Source: Thermanaeromonas sp. C210
GTDB lineage: Bacteria > Bacillota > DSM-521 > Neomoorellales > Neomoorellaceae
Direction of reading: 5' to 3'
Assembly (NCBI RefSeq): GCF_013167955.1
Contig: NZ_BLWF01000002.1
Coordinates: 351,185 to 415,184 of the forward strand
DNA: 64,000 nucleotides
Each line of letters starts with the position of its first letter. Within the stretch, counting starts at the first letter, position 1. This document shows positions 33,928 through 42,761 of the stretch, piece after piece. Both the position numbers and the translations under genes were made by a program. The notes under the pieces were generated by a model that worked only from the letters and a program-made list of their open reading frames with translations, searched no databases and was not told where the DNA came from.

Positions 33928-34494
33928 TTAGGGGTTCTTTCGCCCGCCGGGCAAAGGCAACAGGCCGGCCTCCCCGAGGGCCCGCCGCACCCGGACGCTC
34001 ACCAGGGCAGCCAGGACCATTTTGGCCAGGTCCAGGGGCACATAGGGCAGGACCCCCAAGGCCAGGGCCTTAGACAAAGTAAGCTTCATAAGATAGGCCA
34101 GCTGGAGGGTCCCCAGGGCGTAAACCACCACCAGGCAGACGAACATGCCCCCGGCGGCCCGGAGAAAACTTAACTTGGAAGAGCCGTCGGTAACCCAGCC
34201 CAAAAAATATACGCCCAGGAGAAAGCCCCAGAGATAGCCACCTGTCGGGCCAAGAAAGCGGGCTATTCCCGCCGCGCCCCGGGCAAAGACCGGTAGGCCG
34301 ACGGCTCCCAGCAGCAAATACACCAGGACCGCCACGGTCCCTAACTTCCTCCCCAAAATGGCTCCGGCCAGGAAGACCCCCAGGATTTGTCCCGTAAGGG
34401 GTACCGGAGTAAAGGGCAGAGGGATGGATAGCTGGGCCAGCACCGCCATCAAGGCTGCAAAAAAAGCCACCCAACTCATCTCTTTGGCCTGCAT
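33928..34494 (-). CDS. bioY: BioY: biotin ECF transporter S component
   Basis: A 188-residue protein with about six membrane spans and BioY motifs (LPFTPVPLTGQILGVFLAGA; GPTGGYLWGFLLG). It captures biotin and can work with a shared EcfAT module. It follows birA by 12 nt, so uptake and the biotin sensor are in one operon. The EcfA/EcfT genes at 54.3-56.8 kb could supply the energising module. Confidence 0.95.
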   Translation of the reverse strand: MQAKEMSWVAFFAALMAVLAQLSIPLPFTPVPLTGQILGVFLAGAILGRKLGTVAVLVYLLLGAVGLPVFARGAAGIARFLGPTGGYLWGFLLGVYFLGWVTDGSSKLSFLRAAGGMFVCLVVVYALGTLQLAYLMKLTLSKALALGVLPYVPLDLAKMVLAALVSVRVRRALGEAGLLPLPGGRKNP

Positions 34495-34506
34495 AGTAAC
34501 CTCTCC

Positions 34507-35490
34507 TTAGCGCAGACTTATTTCGCCGTAATTGAATCGCCGCAAGCGCCCCGCCTCATCTTTTACCAAGAGAGCTCCTTCTTCATCGATATCTACGGCC
34601 CGGCCGGCGTAAACCTTGTCCGGGGTCACGACTCTCACCTGGCGGCCCAAGGTAACGCTGGCCCTCCTCCAGGCCTGGGCTACCGGAGCAAATCCCTCCT
34701 CCTGCCACCGCTCGTACCAGCCCTCCAGGTGGTAAAGGAGGGCCTGCAAAAGGGGTAACCGTTCTATCCTCCGCCCCAGCTCCACCTCCAGGGAAGTAGC
34801 CAGGGACTGGATATCCGGCGTAAAGTCCCCCGGCTCCAGATTAACATTAATCCCGATCCCCACGACTACGTACTGGGTAGTGTCCATCTCAGCCCGCATC
34901 TCGGTGAGGATCCCTGCTAACTTGCGGCCACGGAGGAGAAGATCGTTGGGCCACTTAATGCCCGGCCGCAATCCCGTCGTTTCCTCTAAGGCCTCGGTTG
35001 CGGCCACGGCGGCCAGAAGGCTTACCTGGGGAAGCTGCACGGGCGGCACCCGCGGCCGCAAAATAGTGGAAACCCAGATTCCCTTACCCCCGGGAGAAAA
35101 CCATGATCTCCCCAGGCGGCCGCGGCCGCTCTTCTGAGTCTCGGCCACCACCACCGTACCCTCCGGTGCCCCGGCATCGGCCAGGTCTTTAGCCACCTGG
35201 TTGGTGGAGCCCACTTCATCGTAATAGTAGAAGGGCCGCCCCAACCAGGAAGTGCGAAGGCCGGCCATAACCTCCTCCGGGTAGAAGCAATCGGGTATAT
35301 TTAGAAGGGCGTATCCCCGCCTGGTGGAGGCGCTGATCCGGTAGCCTTCCCGGCGCAAGGCCTGGATGTGCTTCCAGATGGCCGTCCGCGACAGGCCCAA
35401 TTTGCGGCTTAATTCCTCACCCGAAACGTATTCTCCTTGACGACGCCGCAATTCTGCCAGCACCTGGTGCCGGCTCCCTAACCGGTCCAT
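34507..35490 (-). CDS. birA: BirA: biotin-protein ligase and biotin operon repressor
   Basis: About 327 residues: N-terminal winged helix (LSRKLGLSRTAIWKHIQAL), catalytic domain with the GRGRLGR biotinyl-AMP loop, KWPNDLL, and a C-terminal SH3-like domain. It biotinylates acetyl-CoA carboxylase BCCP and represses biotin genes. The ATG at 35490 lies only six bases after a TATAAT box, so the message may be leaderless; a GTG at 35517 lies inside the promoter. A BirA-type operator overlaps the -35 box. Confidence 0.95.
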   Translation of the reverse strand: MDRLGSRHQVLAELRRRQGEYVSGEELSRKLGLSRTAIWKHIQALRREGYRISASTRRGYALLNIPDCFYPEEVMAGLRTSWLGRPFYYYDEVGSTNQVAKDLADAGAPEGTVVVAETQKSGRGRLGRSWFSPGGKGIWVSTILRPRVPPVQLPQVSLLAAVAATEALEETTGLRPGIKWPNDLLLRGRKLAGILTEMRAEMDTTQYVVVGIGINVNLEPGDFTPDIQSLATSLEVELGRRIERLPLLQALLYHLEGWYERWQEEGFAPVAQAWRRASVTLGRQVRVVTPDKVYAGRAVDIDEEGALLVKDEAGRLRRFNYGEISLR

Positions 35491-35496
35491 GTTTCC

Positions 35497-35525
35497 ATTA
35501 TAACCTCCTCGGCCCACAATGTCAA
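35497..35525 (-). promoter_or_regulatory. Sigma-A promoter of birA-bioY
   Basis: The minus strand has TTGACA (35520-35525), a 17-nt spacer and TATAAT (35497-35502), both perfect. The predicted start coincides with the birA ATG. Confidence 0.85.
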
Positions 35526-35550
35526 CTTATTATTTTTCGTAGGTTAACAA
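35519..35550. promoter_or_regulatory. BirA-type operator
   Basis: On the minus strand TTGTTAACC and AGTTGACAT are separated by 14 bases, an imperfect inverted repeat like known BirA boxes. It overlaps the -35 element, so biotin-bound BirA would block its own operon. Confidence 0.75.
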
Positions 35551-35596
35551 TTTATTCATGACTTAAGACCCCCGCCGGGGCCGAACAAAAGGTCCC

Positions 35597-35980
35597 CTAC
35601 GGGATAGAGGATGGTTCTTCTCCGTCCAGATACGCCTGGATCCTGTTATTCTCGTCCACCAAGATAACTTTGGGGCGCAGCCTCTGGGCTTCCTCATCGG
35701 TGAAGATGCCGTAAGAAATAATAATTACAATATCCCCCGGCTGCACCAGGCGGGCGGCCGCCCCGTTGACACAGATTACGCCGCTGCCCCTTTCACCTTC
35801 AATGGCATAGGTTTCAAAGCGAGCCCCGTTGTTATTATTAACCACTTGAACTTTCTCCTGGGGCAAGATGCCCGCAGCATCCAGGAGCTCCCTGTCAATG
35901 GTAATGCTGCCCACATAGTTCAAATTGGCTTCTGTTACCCTAGCCCGGTGGATCTTGGATTTCATCATAATCCGCCACAT
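35597..35980 (-). CDS. panD: Aspartate 1-decarboxylase
   Basis: A 127-residue pyruvoyl enzyme making beta-alanine for pantothenate. The self-cleavage site is YVGSITID (Gly-Ser). Length and the start [19 protein letters not shown] match the Bacillus enzyme. The ATG overlaps the panC stop (TAATG), indicating coupling. Confidence 0.97.
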   Translation of the reverse strand: MWRIMMKSKIHRARVTEANLNYVGSITIDRELLDAAGILPQEKVQVVNNNNGARFETYAIEGERGSGVICVNGAAARLVQPGDIVIIISYGIFTDEEAQRLRPKVILVDENNRIQAYLDGEEPSSIP

Positions 35981-36840
35981 TAGTCCTTCCCCCTTCTCCC
36001 TTCCACCACCAGATTATCAATGAGCCTGGTCTTCCCAATCCATACCGCTACCGCCAGCAGCACTCGACCGCTAATCTCCTTCAGGGGCTTCAGGGTCTCG
36101 GCATCGTTCACGCTAACATAATCTATTCGCGCCAGGGGATAGCGGGATATCTCCTCGACCATGGCCTGCCGCACCGCTTCCGCCCGCCTCTCACCGGAAA
36201 GGATCATCTCCTCTCCCAGCTTAAGGGCCCGGTAGAGGCAGAGGGCCTGTCGGCGTTCTTCCTCGTTTAAATACTTGTTACGGGAGCTTAAGGCCAGCCC
36301 GTCCGGCTCCCTCACCGTGGGCACGGTTATGATCTCCACCGGAATATTCAGATCCGCCGCCATGCGCCTCACGACAACCGACTGCTGGTAGTCCTTTTGG
36401 CCGAAAAAGGCCTCATCGGGCTGGACGATGTTAAGCAGTTTGGTAACCACCGTGGCCACCCCTCGAAAATGGCCGGGCCGCGAGGCGCCGCACAGTACTT
36501 CCGTTACCCCCTCCACCTCCACATAAGTGGAGTAACCCGGGGGATACATTTCCTCCACCTCCGGGGCAAAGACGGCATCCACCCCCACTTCCTCGGCCAG
36601 CCGGAGGTCCCGCTCCAGGTCCCGCGGATAGCTGGCAAAATCCTCCCGGGGACCGAACTGAGTAGGATTGACGAAAATGCTCATGATGACTGCATCACAT
36701 CTCTCCCTGGCTCGGCGTGCCAGGGCTAGGTGGCCCTCATGCAGGTATCCCATGGTGGGCACGAATCCGATGCGCTGTTTCTGCTCCCGCCTTTCCCGGG
36801 CCCACCGCCGAACTTCGGCCACCGTCTTCAGCAGCTCCAT
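35980..36840 (-). CDS. panC: Pantothenate synthetase
   Basis: About 286 residues with the HIGH-like motif [10 protein letters not shown] and [10 protein letters not shown], and [12 protein letters not shown]. It joins pantoate and beta-alanine using ATP. The ATG at 36840 has GGGGG ten bases upstream. panB is not in the window. Confidence 0.97.
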   Translation of the reverse strand: MELLKTVAEVRRWARERREQKQRIGFVPTMGYLHEGHLALARRARERCDAVIMSIFVNPTQFGPREDFASYPRDLERDLRLAEEVGVDAVFAPEVEEMYPPGYSTYVEVEGVTEVLCGASRPGHFRGVATVVTKLLNIVQPDEAFFGQKDYQQSVVVRRMAADLNIPVEIITVPTVREPDGLALSSRNKYLNEEERRQALCLYRALKLGEEMILSGERRAEAVRQAMVEEISRYPLARIDYVSVNDAETLKPLKEISGRVLLAVAVWIGKTRLIDNLVVEGRRGKD

Positions 36841-36888
36841 GTTCCGTTTCCCCCTTGTTACTAACGGTCCTTGGGAAGCATTCCCCAA

Positions 36889-37150
36889 AGTGAGGCGCTA
36901 CGCGCCGCCCTCCTTGCGGGCCGGCCGGCGATCCATACGACTCCTCCTCGCCCCTACGGCGGGGGTCCCGGCCCCAACGGCCGACGTTCCCCGGTGCCGG
37001 CTTCCGCCGGCACTCCGGGTCCCCGCCCGCAATCCCGGCCTCCGGGCTCGTCCCCGCACGCAGCGCGCAGGACTCCCCTGACGCCTTGCGCCGGCCTCGC
37101 AGAGATTTTCATATTTCCTAGCAGGCGCCCGATCACGACGGGCCAGCAGC
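36889..37150. repeat. GC-rich cluster of short inverted repeats
   Basis: About 260 bp of unusually GC-rich sequence with a series of back-to-back hairpins, for example GGTGCCGG / CCGGCACT-type, CCCGGCC / GGG pairs and GAGGCGC / GCGCC pairs. It splits the DUF2520 gene from panC. It may be a repeat element or a structured RNA. No reading frame looks real. Confidence 0.6.
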
Positions 37151-38053
37151 CTACCCCAGTCTAGCCCTCTCCCGGGCCCGCTCTTTCCTCACCGCCCCGA
37201 AAAGCCTCAAAAAAGCCTTCCCCTCGGCTTCGCCCAGGCTCCCCTTGCGCCGCGCTACCTCCACCGTGTAGCGGCCAAGGGCAGCGTATAGATCCAGCAG
37301 CTGGGGCGCCTTTTCCCGCATGGCCGCCAGGTGTCCGGCTACGGTAGCCACATCCCCCCGGCTGATGGGACCCGTCAGGGCGGCCGGTATTCCCTTCTCG
37401 CCTATGTTCTTCCAGGTCCCCGCCGCCAGCGGCTCCAGGGCCCTGGCGGCCATCTCCGGCGTCATCCCGGCCGCCACCATGAGCCGCCGGCTCAGGTCCA
37501 CCAGGGACACAAGATAATTGGAAGCCACGCAGGCCGCCGCATGGTATAAGGCCTTATCCTCGGGCCGGATATAAAAGAACTCTCCGCCCAGCTCCCGTAC
37601 CAGCCTCTCGGCAAGGGGATAGGCTTCCCGGTCACCTTCGATGCTGAAAACCGAACCGGGGATATTGGCCACAGCCCGGTCAGCATCGGCACAGGACTGC
37701 AGAGGATGGAGGGACAGGGCCCGGGCTCCCCGCCGGCGGGCGGGATTCAGCACGGCGGAAGTCAGCGAACCGCTCATATGGATGACCGTCTGGCCGGGCC
37801 GGAAACCACCTCCCTCGGCCACCCGGTGGGCTACCGGGGCGATGGCCTGATCGGTGGTGGTTATAAAGACCAGGTCGGAGCGCCGGGCCACCTCCTCCGG
37901 CCCCTCAAATACCGGGCAGCCCAGGCGCTCGGCCGCCCGCCGGGCCGAGGCCAGGGTCCTGCTGGCCACTCCGGCAATAAAGTAACCCCTTTCTTTAAGG
38001 AGAAGGCCCATGCCCGTGCCCACTGCACCGGCGCCGATAATCCCCACCCTCAT
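37151..38053 (-). CDS. Rossmann-like/DUF2520 dehydrogenase-family protein of the pan operon
   Basis: About 300 residues. The N-terminal nucleotide-binding loop is VGIIGAGAVGTGMG and the C-terminal region is the DUF2520 domain. The family resembles ketopantoate reductase-like and pyrroline-carboxylate reductase-like proteins and is often next to panC/panD. The ATG at 38053 is behind GGTGGGGG. Its reaction is not established; a step in pantothenate metabolism is inferred from position. Confidence 0.85.
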   Translation of the reverse strand: MRVGIIGAGAVGTGMGLLLKERGYFIAGVASRTLASARRAAERLGCPVFEGPEEVARRSDLVFITTTDQAIAPVAHRVAEGGGFRPGQTVIHMSGSLTSAVLNPARRRGARALSLHPLQSCADADRAVANIPGSVFSIEGDREAYPLAERLVRELGGEFFYIRPEDKALYHAAACVASNYLVSLVDLSRRLMVAAGMTPEMAARALEPLAAGTWKNIGEKGIPAALTGPISRGDVATVAGHLAAMREKAPQLLDLYAALGRYTVEVARRKGSLGEAEGKAFLRLFGAVRKERARERARLG

Positions 38054-38080
38054 ATTTTCCCCCACCTTTGAAGGCAAAAT

Positions 38081-38110
38081 AAAAGGCCTTCCGGACGGGT
38101 CCAGAAGGCC
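38081..38110 (-). terminator. Terminator-like hairpin in the pan operon leader
   Basis: Stem GGCCTTC / GAAGGCC with an inner GGA/TCC, followed on the minus strand by TTTTATTTT, only about 28 nt before the DUF2520 start. With a promoter 150 nt upstream it looks like an attenuator rather than the end of a gene. Confidence 0.65.
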
Positions 38111-38257
38111 GAAACACCAAACTTCTTTTCCCGTCTCGGTCCCGAAGGAGGATCCAAGCGGAGGGATGTTGGCGGGCTATAAGCCCTTGTAAAATTTCGC
38201 GCAGTGCGAACCCCCAAGGTATCGCCTGCATGGTTAGTTTACCATATTCAAGGGAGA

Positions 38258-38286
38258 ATAAACAAGTTCTTTCGTTTGCATGTCAA
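38258..38286 (-). promoter_or_regulatory. Candidate promoter of the pan operon
   Basis: The minus strand has TTGACA (38281-38286) and, 17 nt on, GTTTAT. The -10 box is weak. Confidence 0.5.
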
Positions 38287-38589
38287 GGTTAATACGTGCC
38301 TCTAGAAGAAAGCTATCCGAGGATGGTTCCCGGAGGGGTATGGCCTAAATTCAGGTCCTAGGCCTCCACCCAAAGGGAGGTGAGGGTGAGATAGAATCAG
38401 TAGCTTTTGCGGGCATGCAGGTATCCGGCGTAGATCAGCGTGTTATCAGCGCCCACGTTGCCCACTCTCATGGAGGACAAGAACTTTATAGTTTTCTGTA
38501 CCCCGCAGCTGGCACCTATCTTAGTAAACAAGGGTCTCACTCACTCCGTCTTAGGATCCCGTCCACTGCCAATTTACAGTCGAGGAATT

Positions 38590-38636
38590 AAAATTGGGCC
38601 GCCTTCCGTAACCCCAGGGGCGGGCACGGAAGGCGG
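38590..38636 (-). terminator. Intrinsic terminator after the nrfA remnant
   Basis: An 11-bp stem (CCGCCTTCCGT / ACGGAAGGCGG) followed on the minus strand by CCCAATTTTAATT, directly after the nrfA stop. Confidence 0.8.
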
Positions 38637-38647
38637 TCGCTGTCTGG

Positions 38648-39460
38648 CTACTTTTCCTTAGTTCCATCGAAGGTGAATTCCAAATTTTGTTCAGGCCGGT
38701 AGGGGACCTCCTTGCTGCCTCGTTTAGCATATTTATCCAGTGCCAGGTCAAACCGGTCGGGCACCTGCACTCCTGCCTTTGCCAGGGCTTCCCGTGCCTT
38801 CATCAGCGATTGATCGGCATAGTATAATCCATCGCCCAGGACACGCAGGGCTTCCTCCGGGTTGTGGAAACCCATGCTGTTCTCCGCGGTGACAAATATT
38901 ATTCGGTAATAAGCCTTTTCATAAAGCTTCTTCGCCTCATCGAGGAGTTTTTGATCGACGCCGCTGGTCTTGTTGGCCATCTCAATGGCTTTAGCCGCCT
39001 GGGCAGCCGCGTTGCCAGCCCTCGTGGCAAGATTGTTAACCCGGTCTTGGATGAAGATTACCTGTTCCCGCAGCCAGTCGGGAGTCAGGTTGTGACACTG
39101 GAGGCAGGCCCTCATATTGTCCTTCAGCGGGCTCTGTACGTGGTGAGAAGAGATCTTGCTGCTTCCTACCCTCTCATAGGGCATGTGGCAATCGGCGCAA
39201 GCCACGCCCGCTTTCCAGTGGGTGCTACCGTTGGAATAGAGCTCAAACTCTGGGTGGCGGATATGGCCCAGTTTAATACCGGTAAGAGCATGCGTCCACT
39301 CCCGGTTAGCCGGGTCGGAAGTCATCACTTCTTCAATCTGCTCGATGGTAATGTTACCCCACTGGGACTTCTGCCAAGGCAGGAAGAGGCCGACCGGTTT
39401 CATATCTTTGTCTCGCGGTATCACGTAGGTATTATGGCACTGGGCGCAAACCAAGGTCCT
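38648..39460 (-). pseudogene. nrfA: NrfA (ammonia-forming cytochrome c nitrite reductase), N-terminally truncated
   Basis: The frame keeps three haem sites of NrfA (LVCAQCHNTY, ACADCHMPY, ACLQCHNLT) and the C-terminal helices. The first part, including the catalytic CxxCK haem, is absent. The sequence opens in mid-protein at KRTLVCAQCH just after a stop codon that ends the NrfH remnant, so a deletion joined the two genes. It cannot encode an active nitrite reductase. Confidence 0.85.
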
Positions 39461-39463
39461 CTT

Positions 39464-39940
39464 TCAATTACGGTTTTCCATGTTAACATTCGCCATGATA
39501 GTTCCGTGGCATCGTAGGCAGTTTTCCTGGACGATGCGGCTACCGCGGTTGCTGAGAAGTATGGGATCTGGAATCTGGTTGGTATAAAACATATACAAAT
39601 CCCGCATACCGTCAGCTGCCTTTCCAGCTAATTTGGCCACCAGGTTTTGATGGGGTACATGGCAGTCTCTGCAAGTTGCCCACTCCCTGTGAGAAGAGTG
39701 GAACCAGCTTTCATAGGAATCTTCCATAACATGACAGCTAAGACAATACTCAGGGCGGTCGGTGTAGGCCATCGGCAACATGATGTCCAGAATTACCAGA
39801 TCGGGTCGGCGTTGCGCAAACAGTTCCTGAGCCGAACGCCCATCTGGAGCATATTCTATTTCGAAACCATCTCGTTCCAGGGCTTGCTCCACAATTCTCT
39901 TGATGCTAAGCTCATCGTCTACTAGGGGAATCCTAGGCAT
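39464..39940 (-). pseudogene. Chimeric remnant: response-regulator receiver start fused to NrfH
   Basis: Residues 1-57 read as the start of a receiver domain (LVDDE ... VILDIMLPM, including the phosphoacceptor Asp), then the frame passes straight into the NapC/NirT cytochrome NrfH (EYCLSCHVM, ATCRDCHVPH, ENCLRCHG) and stops where the fourth haem site should begin. The receiver end, any output domain and the NrfH membrane anchor are lost. The ATG at 39940 overlaps the kinase frame stop, as in an intact kinase-regulator pair. Internal deletion is the best explanation. Confidence 0.8.
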
Positions 39941-40597
39941 TCCCCTCACCCCTGGCCAGTTCTCCCGGTAAATGTATGGTGAAGGTACTTCTTTTGCCCG
40001 GCAAGCTGGTCACCATAATATGCCCTCCATGCAGCTCCACCAATTCCTTGGCCAAAGACAACCCCAAGCCAGACCCCGAAATCTCCGAGTGCTTGATCTA
40101 CTTACTTGATAGAATCGCTCAAAGATCTTTTCTATTTCCTCCGGCTGGATGCCGATGCCGCTGTCCTGTACGCTAATTATGACTTCCTGCCGTACTGTAT
40201 CGAACCAGGCCTTTAGTTTCACCGTCCCACCAGGGGGTGTAAACTTAATAGCGTTATCCACGAGATTTAACACAGCCCGGCGGATCTTCTCCCCATCCAC
40301 GTAGATGAGGGGCACCTCAGGTTCCACTTCCCATTGCCACGTGATCTTGTTCTCTTCCATCAGGGGGCTTAAGGCGGAGTCATAATTTATGCGGTCCTGT
40401 ACACGGGCGATGAACTCCCTGGTGGCTAGGAGCTGCTTAATAATCACCTGGGATTTTCCCTTGAGTTCATATAGCATCTGGTTCCTCTGCTCGTAATACT
40501 GAAGGCCCATGAAGACGGCGGTAATAATTATAAGGGCTATAGTGATACGGATCATGAACCTTTTGTTTAAAGTATCCTGCATAACCAGGTCACACAC
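39933..40597 (-). pseudogene. Sensor histidine kinase remnant (internal deletion plus frameshift)
   Basis: The N-terminus has one membrane span and the beginning of a DUF3365-like sensor (LLATREFIARVQDRINYDS). It then jumps to the region after HisKA and into the ATPase domain (NLVDNAIKFTPPGG, DSGIGI, FERFYQV). A frameshift near 40075 disrupts the G2 box; [18 protein letters not shown] is readable in another frame, ending at the stop at 39933. The phosphoacceptor histidine is missing. Confidence 0.8.
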
Positions 40598-40854
40598 CGC
40601 GAAGGAAGTTAATATAGGGGGGTTAATATATGTCTAAATAGCCTACCTAGTTCCCCCCAAAAACTCCGGGCTAAAACATTTAACATCCGAGAAAACCGAA
40701 TAGTATTTAAGCAAAACAAAAACAGAAGGAGTTACTTCCACTGGATCCCAGCTTGTAAGTAGAGCAAAGAAGAAAGCTCAGAAGGGCGCCCTCACAGCCG
40801 CCCTGTAACGAGATGGAGGCGGTAGTATGGTCAACAGCCTCCTACGAGAAAGAC

Positions 40855-41271
40855 CTATTCCCTCGGGATCGGGTCTACGCTAAAGCCCCCCTCAGGTGCA
40901 GCCGCCAGTATCTCTGGATCCCCCGTAACCAATTCCGCCCCCAGCTCTCCAGCCAGGGCCACCGCAAAGGCGTCGGCGTAGGAAAGGCGAAAGGCACCTT
41001 TCAGGGCCGCCGCCTGCCACACCCGGCGGTTGCTCGCCGGAAACACTCGCCACGGGAAGACACCGGCGGCTACGTCGGCCCGGAAATCCTCCGCCTCCGT
41101 TTCTCCACGGCTCCGGAAGAGACGGTAGTACACCTCGCCCAGGTTTACGGCCGAAATCGCAAGCTCTACCCTTCCTTCTTCAGCTTCGCCCATGAGCCGG
41201 TCCACATAAGAGGCACCCGGCTCGTCCTGCATCCAGCACAGGACGGCATAGGCATCAAGTACCTTCTTCAT
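40855..41271 (-). CDS. VapC-type PIN-domain toxin
   Basis: About 138 residues with the four acidic PIN residues in LDAYAVL, NLGEVYYR, SYADAFAV and VTGDPE, which coordinate metal for RNase activity. The ATG at 41271, behind GGTGGAGCGGG, lies inside the end of the antitoxin gene. It forms a toxin-antitoxin pair beside the decayed nrf locus. Confidence 0.92.
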   Translation of the reverse strand: MKKVLDAYAVLCWMQDEPGASYVDRLMGEAEEGRVELAISAVNLGEVYYRLFRSRGETEAEDFRADVAAGVFPWRVFPASNRRVWQAAALKGAFRLSYADAFAVALAGELGAELVTGDPEILAAAPEGGFSVDPIPRE

Positions 41272-41506
41272 CCCGCTCCACCTCAAGCCGGTGCTCGGCC
41301 ACGTGCTCCTCTAGCATGTCGCTCCCGGCAAACGCCCCGCGCCAGCGCCGCCAGCCCTTCCGGGCCTTCCCTTCGATGGGTTCAAGAACTATCCGGCCGC
41401 CGGAAAGCTCCACCTTGAGCCGGTCACCGGGAAAAAGACCCAGTCGCTCCCGTATTTCCTTGGGCAGCACCAGCTGGCCCTTGGTGGAAAGGGTCGTCAC
41501 CTGCAC
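41255..41506 (-). CDS. SpoVT/AbrB-type antitoxin
   Basis: About 83 residues. The N-terminal swapped-hairpin DNA-binding domain reads TTLSTKGQLVLPKEIRERLG, and the C-terminal tail binds the toxin. A GTG at 41506 is preferred by position of the domain. It overlaps the toxin start by 17 nt. Confidence 0.9.
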   Translation of the reverse strand: MQVTTLSTKGQLVLPKEIRERLGLFPGDRLKVELSGGRIVLEPIEGKARKGWRRWRGAFAGSDMLEEHVAEHRLEVERDEEGT

Positions 41507-41757
41507 GCCAGCACCATCCTTTCTTACCTCTATTGTAAGGATAAGTCGGCCAAAGGTCAAGCAAAAAGCAGGCCGTGTGCTCGGTCTGTGTTGTTGTCAG
41601 GGTAAAATAACTCGCTAGCCTGAAAATACTCCTGCTGGTGCCGCGCCAGCGGCATGCGCGTCTCAAAGTAAGTAAGGGGTGCAATTGTACTTTACTTAAT
41701 GAGCTGCTCCCCTTTACGGTTCTTCATGGTGAAGACACGCCAGGGGCAGAACATAAA

Positions 41758-42753
41758 TCACGGGGTTACGGCGTAAAGTTTCGGGCAGCTTTGGCAACGG
41801 GTGCGCAGCCTTTGGGCGGCAAAGGAGGCGCGAAAATCCGCGTAGGCCTGCTCCTCCCAAAGAACGTCCAGGGTCAAGCTGTGCACGTTGCCGAAGATCA
41901 TCTTTTCGTAAGCAAAGGAACCGGACGGGGTGTAGTATACCACGCCCTCCCGGACGGGGAGGCAGGCAAAGACGCACGGGGCTACCGATCCATCTCCCGC
42001 CACAAACACCGAGCGCAGGACGTTTTCTGTACAGAGCTGGCGGGAGCAGCTCCTATCCGCCAAATAGTAATATACCTCCAGCCCCTGCTTCCCACCCTTG
42101 CGCCGGACTTCTTCCAGACAAACCCGGGCATATTGGAGTTCATCGGGCGCGCAGAAAAGAAAGGCCTCCCGTGCCAGCTCCTCCGAGGGTACGAAATCCA
42201 AGGTGGTTATGACCACTTGCCTTAAACCGAAACCTTTGAGGAGGTCCGGGAGCCGCTTTAGCCTTTCCAGGCCGGAGCGCAGCAGCATATAGGCCACGTG
42301 CAGGAACGGCCTGTCAGTACGATACCGCCCCTTGGCCGCCTCCACCTCTTTAATGGCAGCCAGCACTTGTTCCAAGCGGGTACTTTGACGCCACCGGTCG
42401 TGGTCTTCCCCGGTGCCGGCCAGGGAAAAGGCCAACACATCCATGCCGGAAGCTACTATTTCCCTTGCCGTCGGGGGGTCTATCAGAGTGCCATTAGTAG
42501 TGGCGCCCACCAGGCAACCCGCCTTCTTGGCGCGGGCTACCATATCGAAAAAACGGGGATGCAGGAGGGGTTCACCCCATCCCTGGAGGTGAACCATGCG
42601 GGCCTGGGGGAAGGACGGTTCCAATCTTACGAAAGTTTCCCAATCCATATGGGTGTTTATCCACTCACCGCTGTAGGCCGTCCGGGGGCAGTAGCCGCAG
42701 CGGGCATTACAATAAGAAGTGACTTGTACCTGGATCCAATCGAATTTTTGCAT
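41758..42753 (-). CDS. Radical SAM/SPASM domain protein
   Basis: A 331-residue enzyme with the radical SAM motif CNARCGYC (residues 15-22) and C-terminal SPASM-like cysteines (CSRQLC, PCVFACLP, CQSC) for extra iron-sulfur clusters. It overlaps no other gene and is followed upstream by the TtcA-like gene eight bases away. The substrate is unknown; co-transcription with a thiolation-type enzyme hints at RNA or sulfur chemistry. Confidence 0.85.
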   Translation of the reverse strand: MQKFDWIQVQVTSYCNARCGYCPRTAYSGEWINTHMDWETFVRLEPSFPQARMVHLQGWGEPLLHPRFFDMVARAKKAGCLVGATTNGTLIDPPTAREIVASGMDVLAFSLAGTGEDHDRWRQSTRLEQVLAAIKEVEAAKGRYRTDRPFLHVAYMLLRSGLERLKRLPDLLKGFGLRQVVITTLDFVPSEELAREAFLFCAPDELQYARVCLEEVRRKGGKQGLEVYYYLADRSCSRQLCTENVLRSVFVAGDGSVAPCVFACLPVREGVVYYTPSGSFAYEKMIFGNVHSLTLDVLWEEQAYADFRASFAAQRLRTRCQSCPKLYAVTP

Positions 42754-42761
42754 TCACCCGG

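Larger units (their letters stand above)
38054..38647. other. Leader of the pan operon and remains downstream of nrfA
   Basis: Near the pan end lies a promoter-like TTGACA/GTTTAT pair and a terminator-like hairpin just before the DUF2520 gene. Near 38590-38636 is the nrfA terminator. A 25-codon ATG frame at 38397-38471 (minus) is unassigned and may be the tail of a lost gene. Confidence 0.5.

Noticed and set aside
38397-38471. 25-codon minus-strand frame downstream of the nrfA remnant
   Set aside because: Too short to support a gene, although it could be a C-terminal fragment of something lost.
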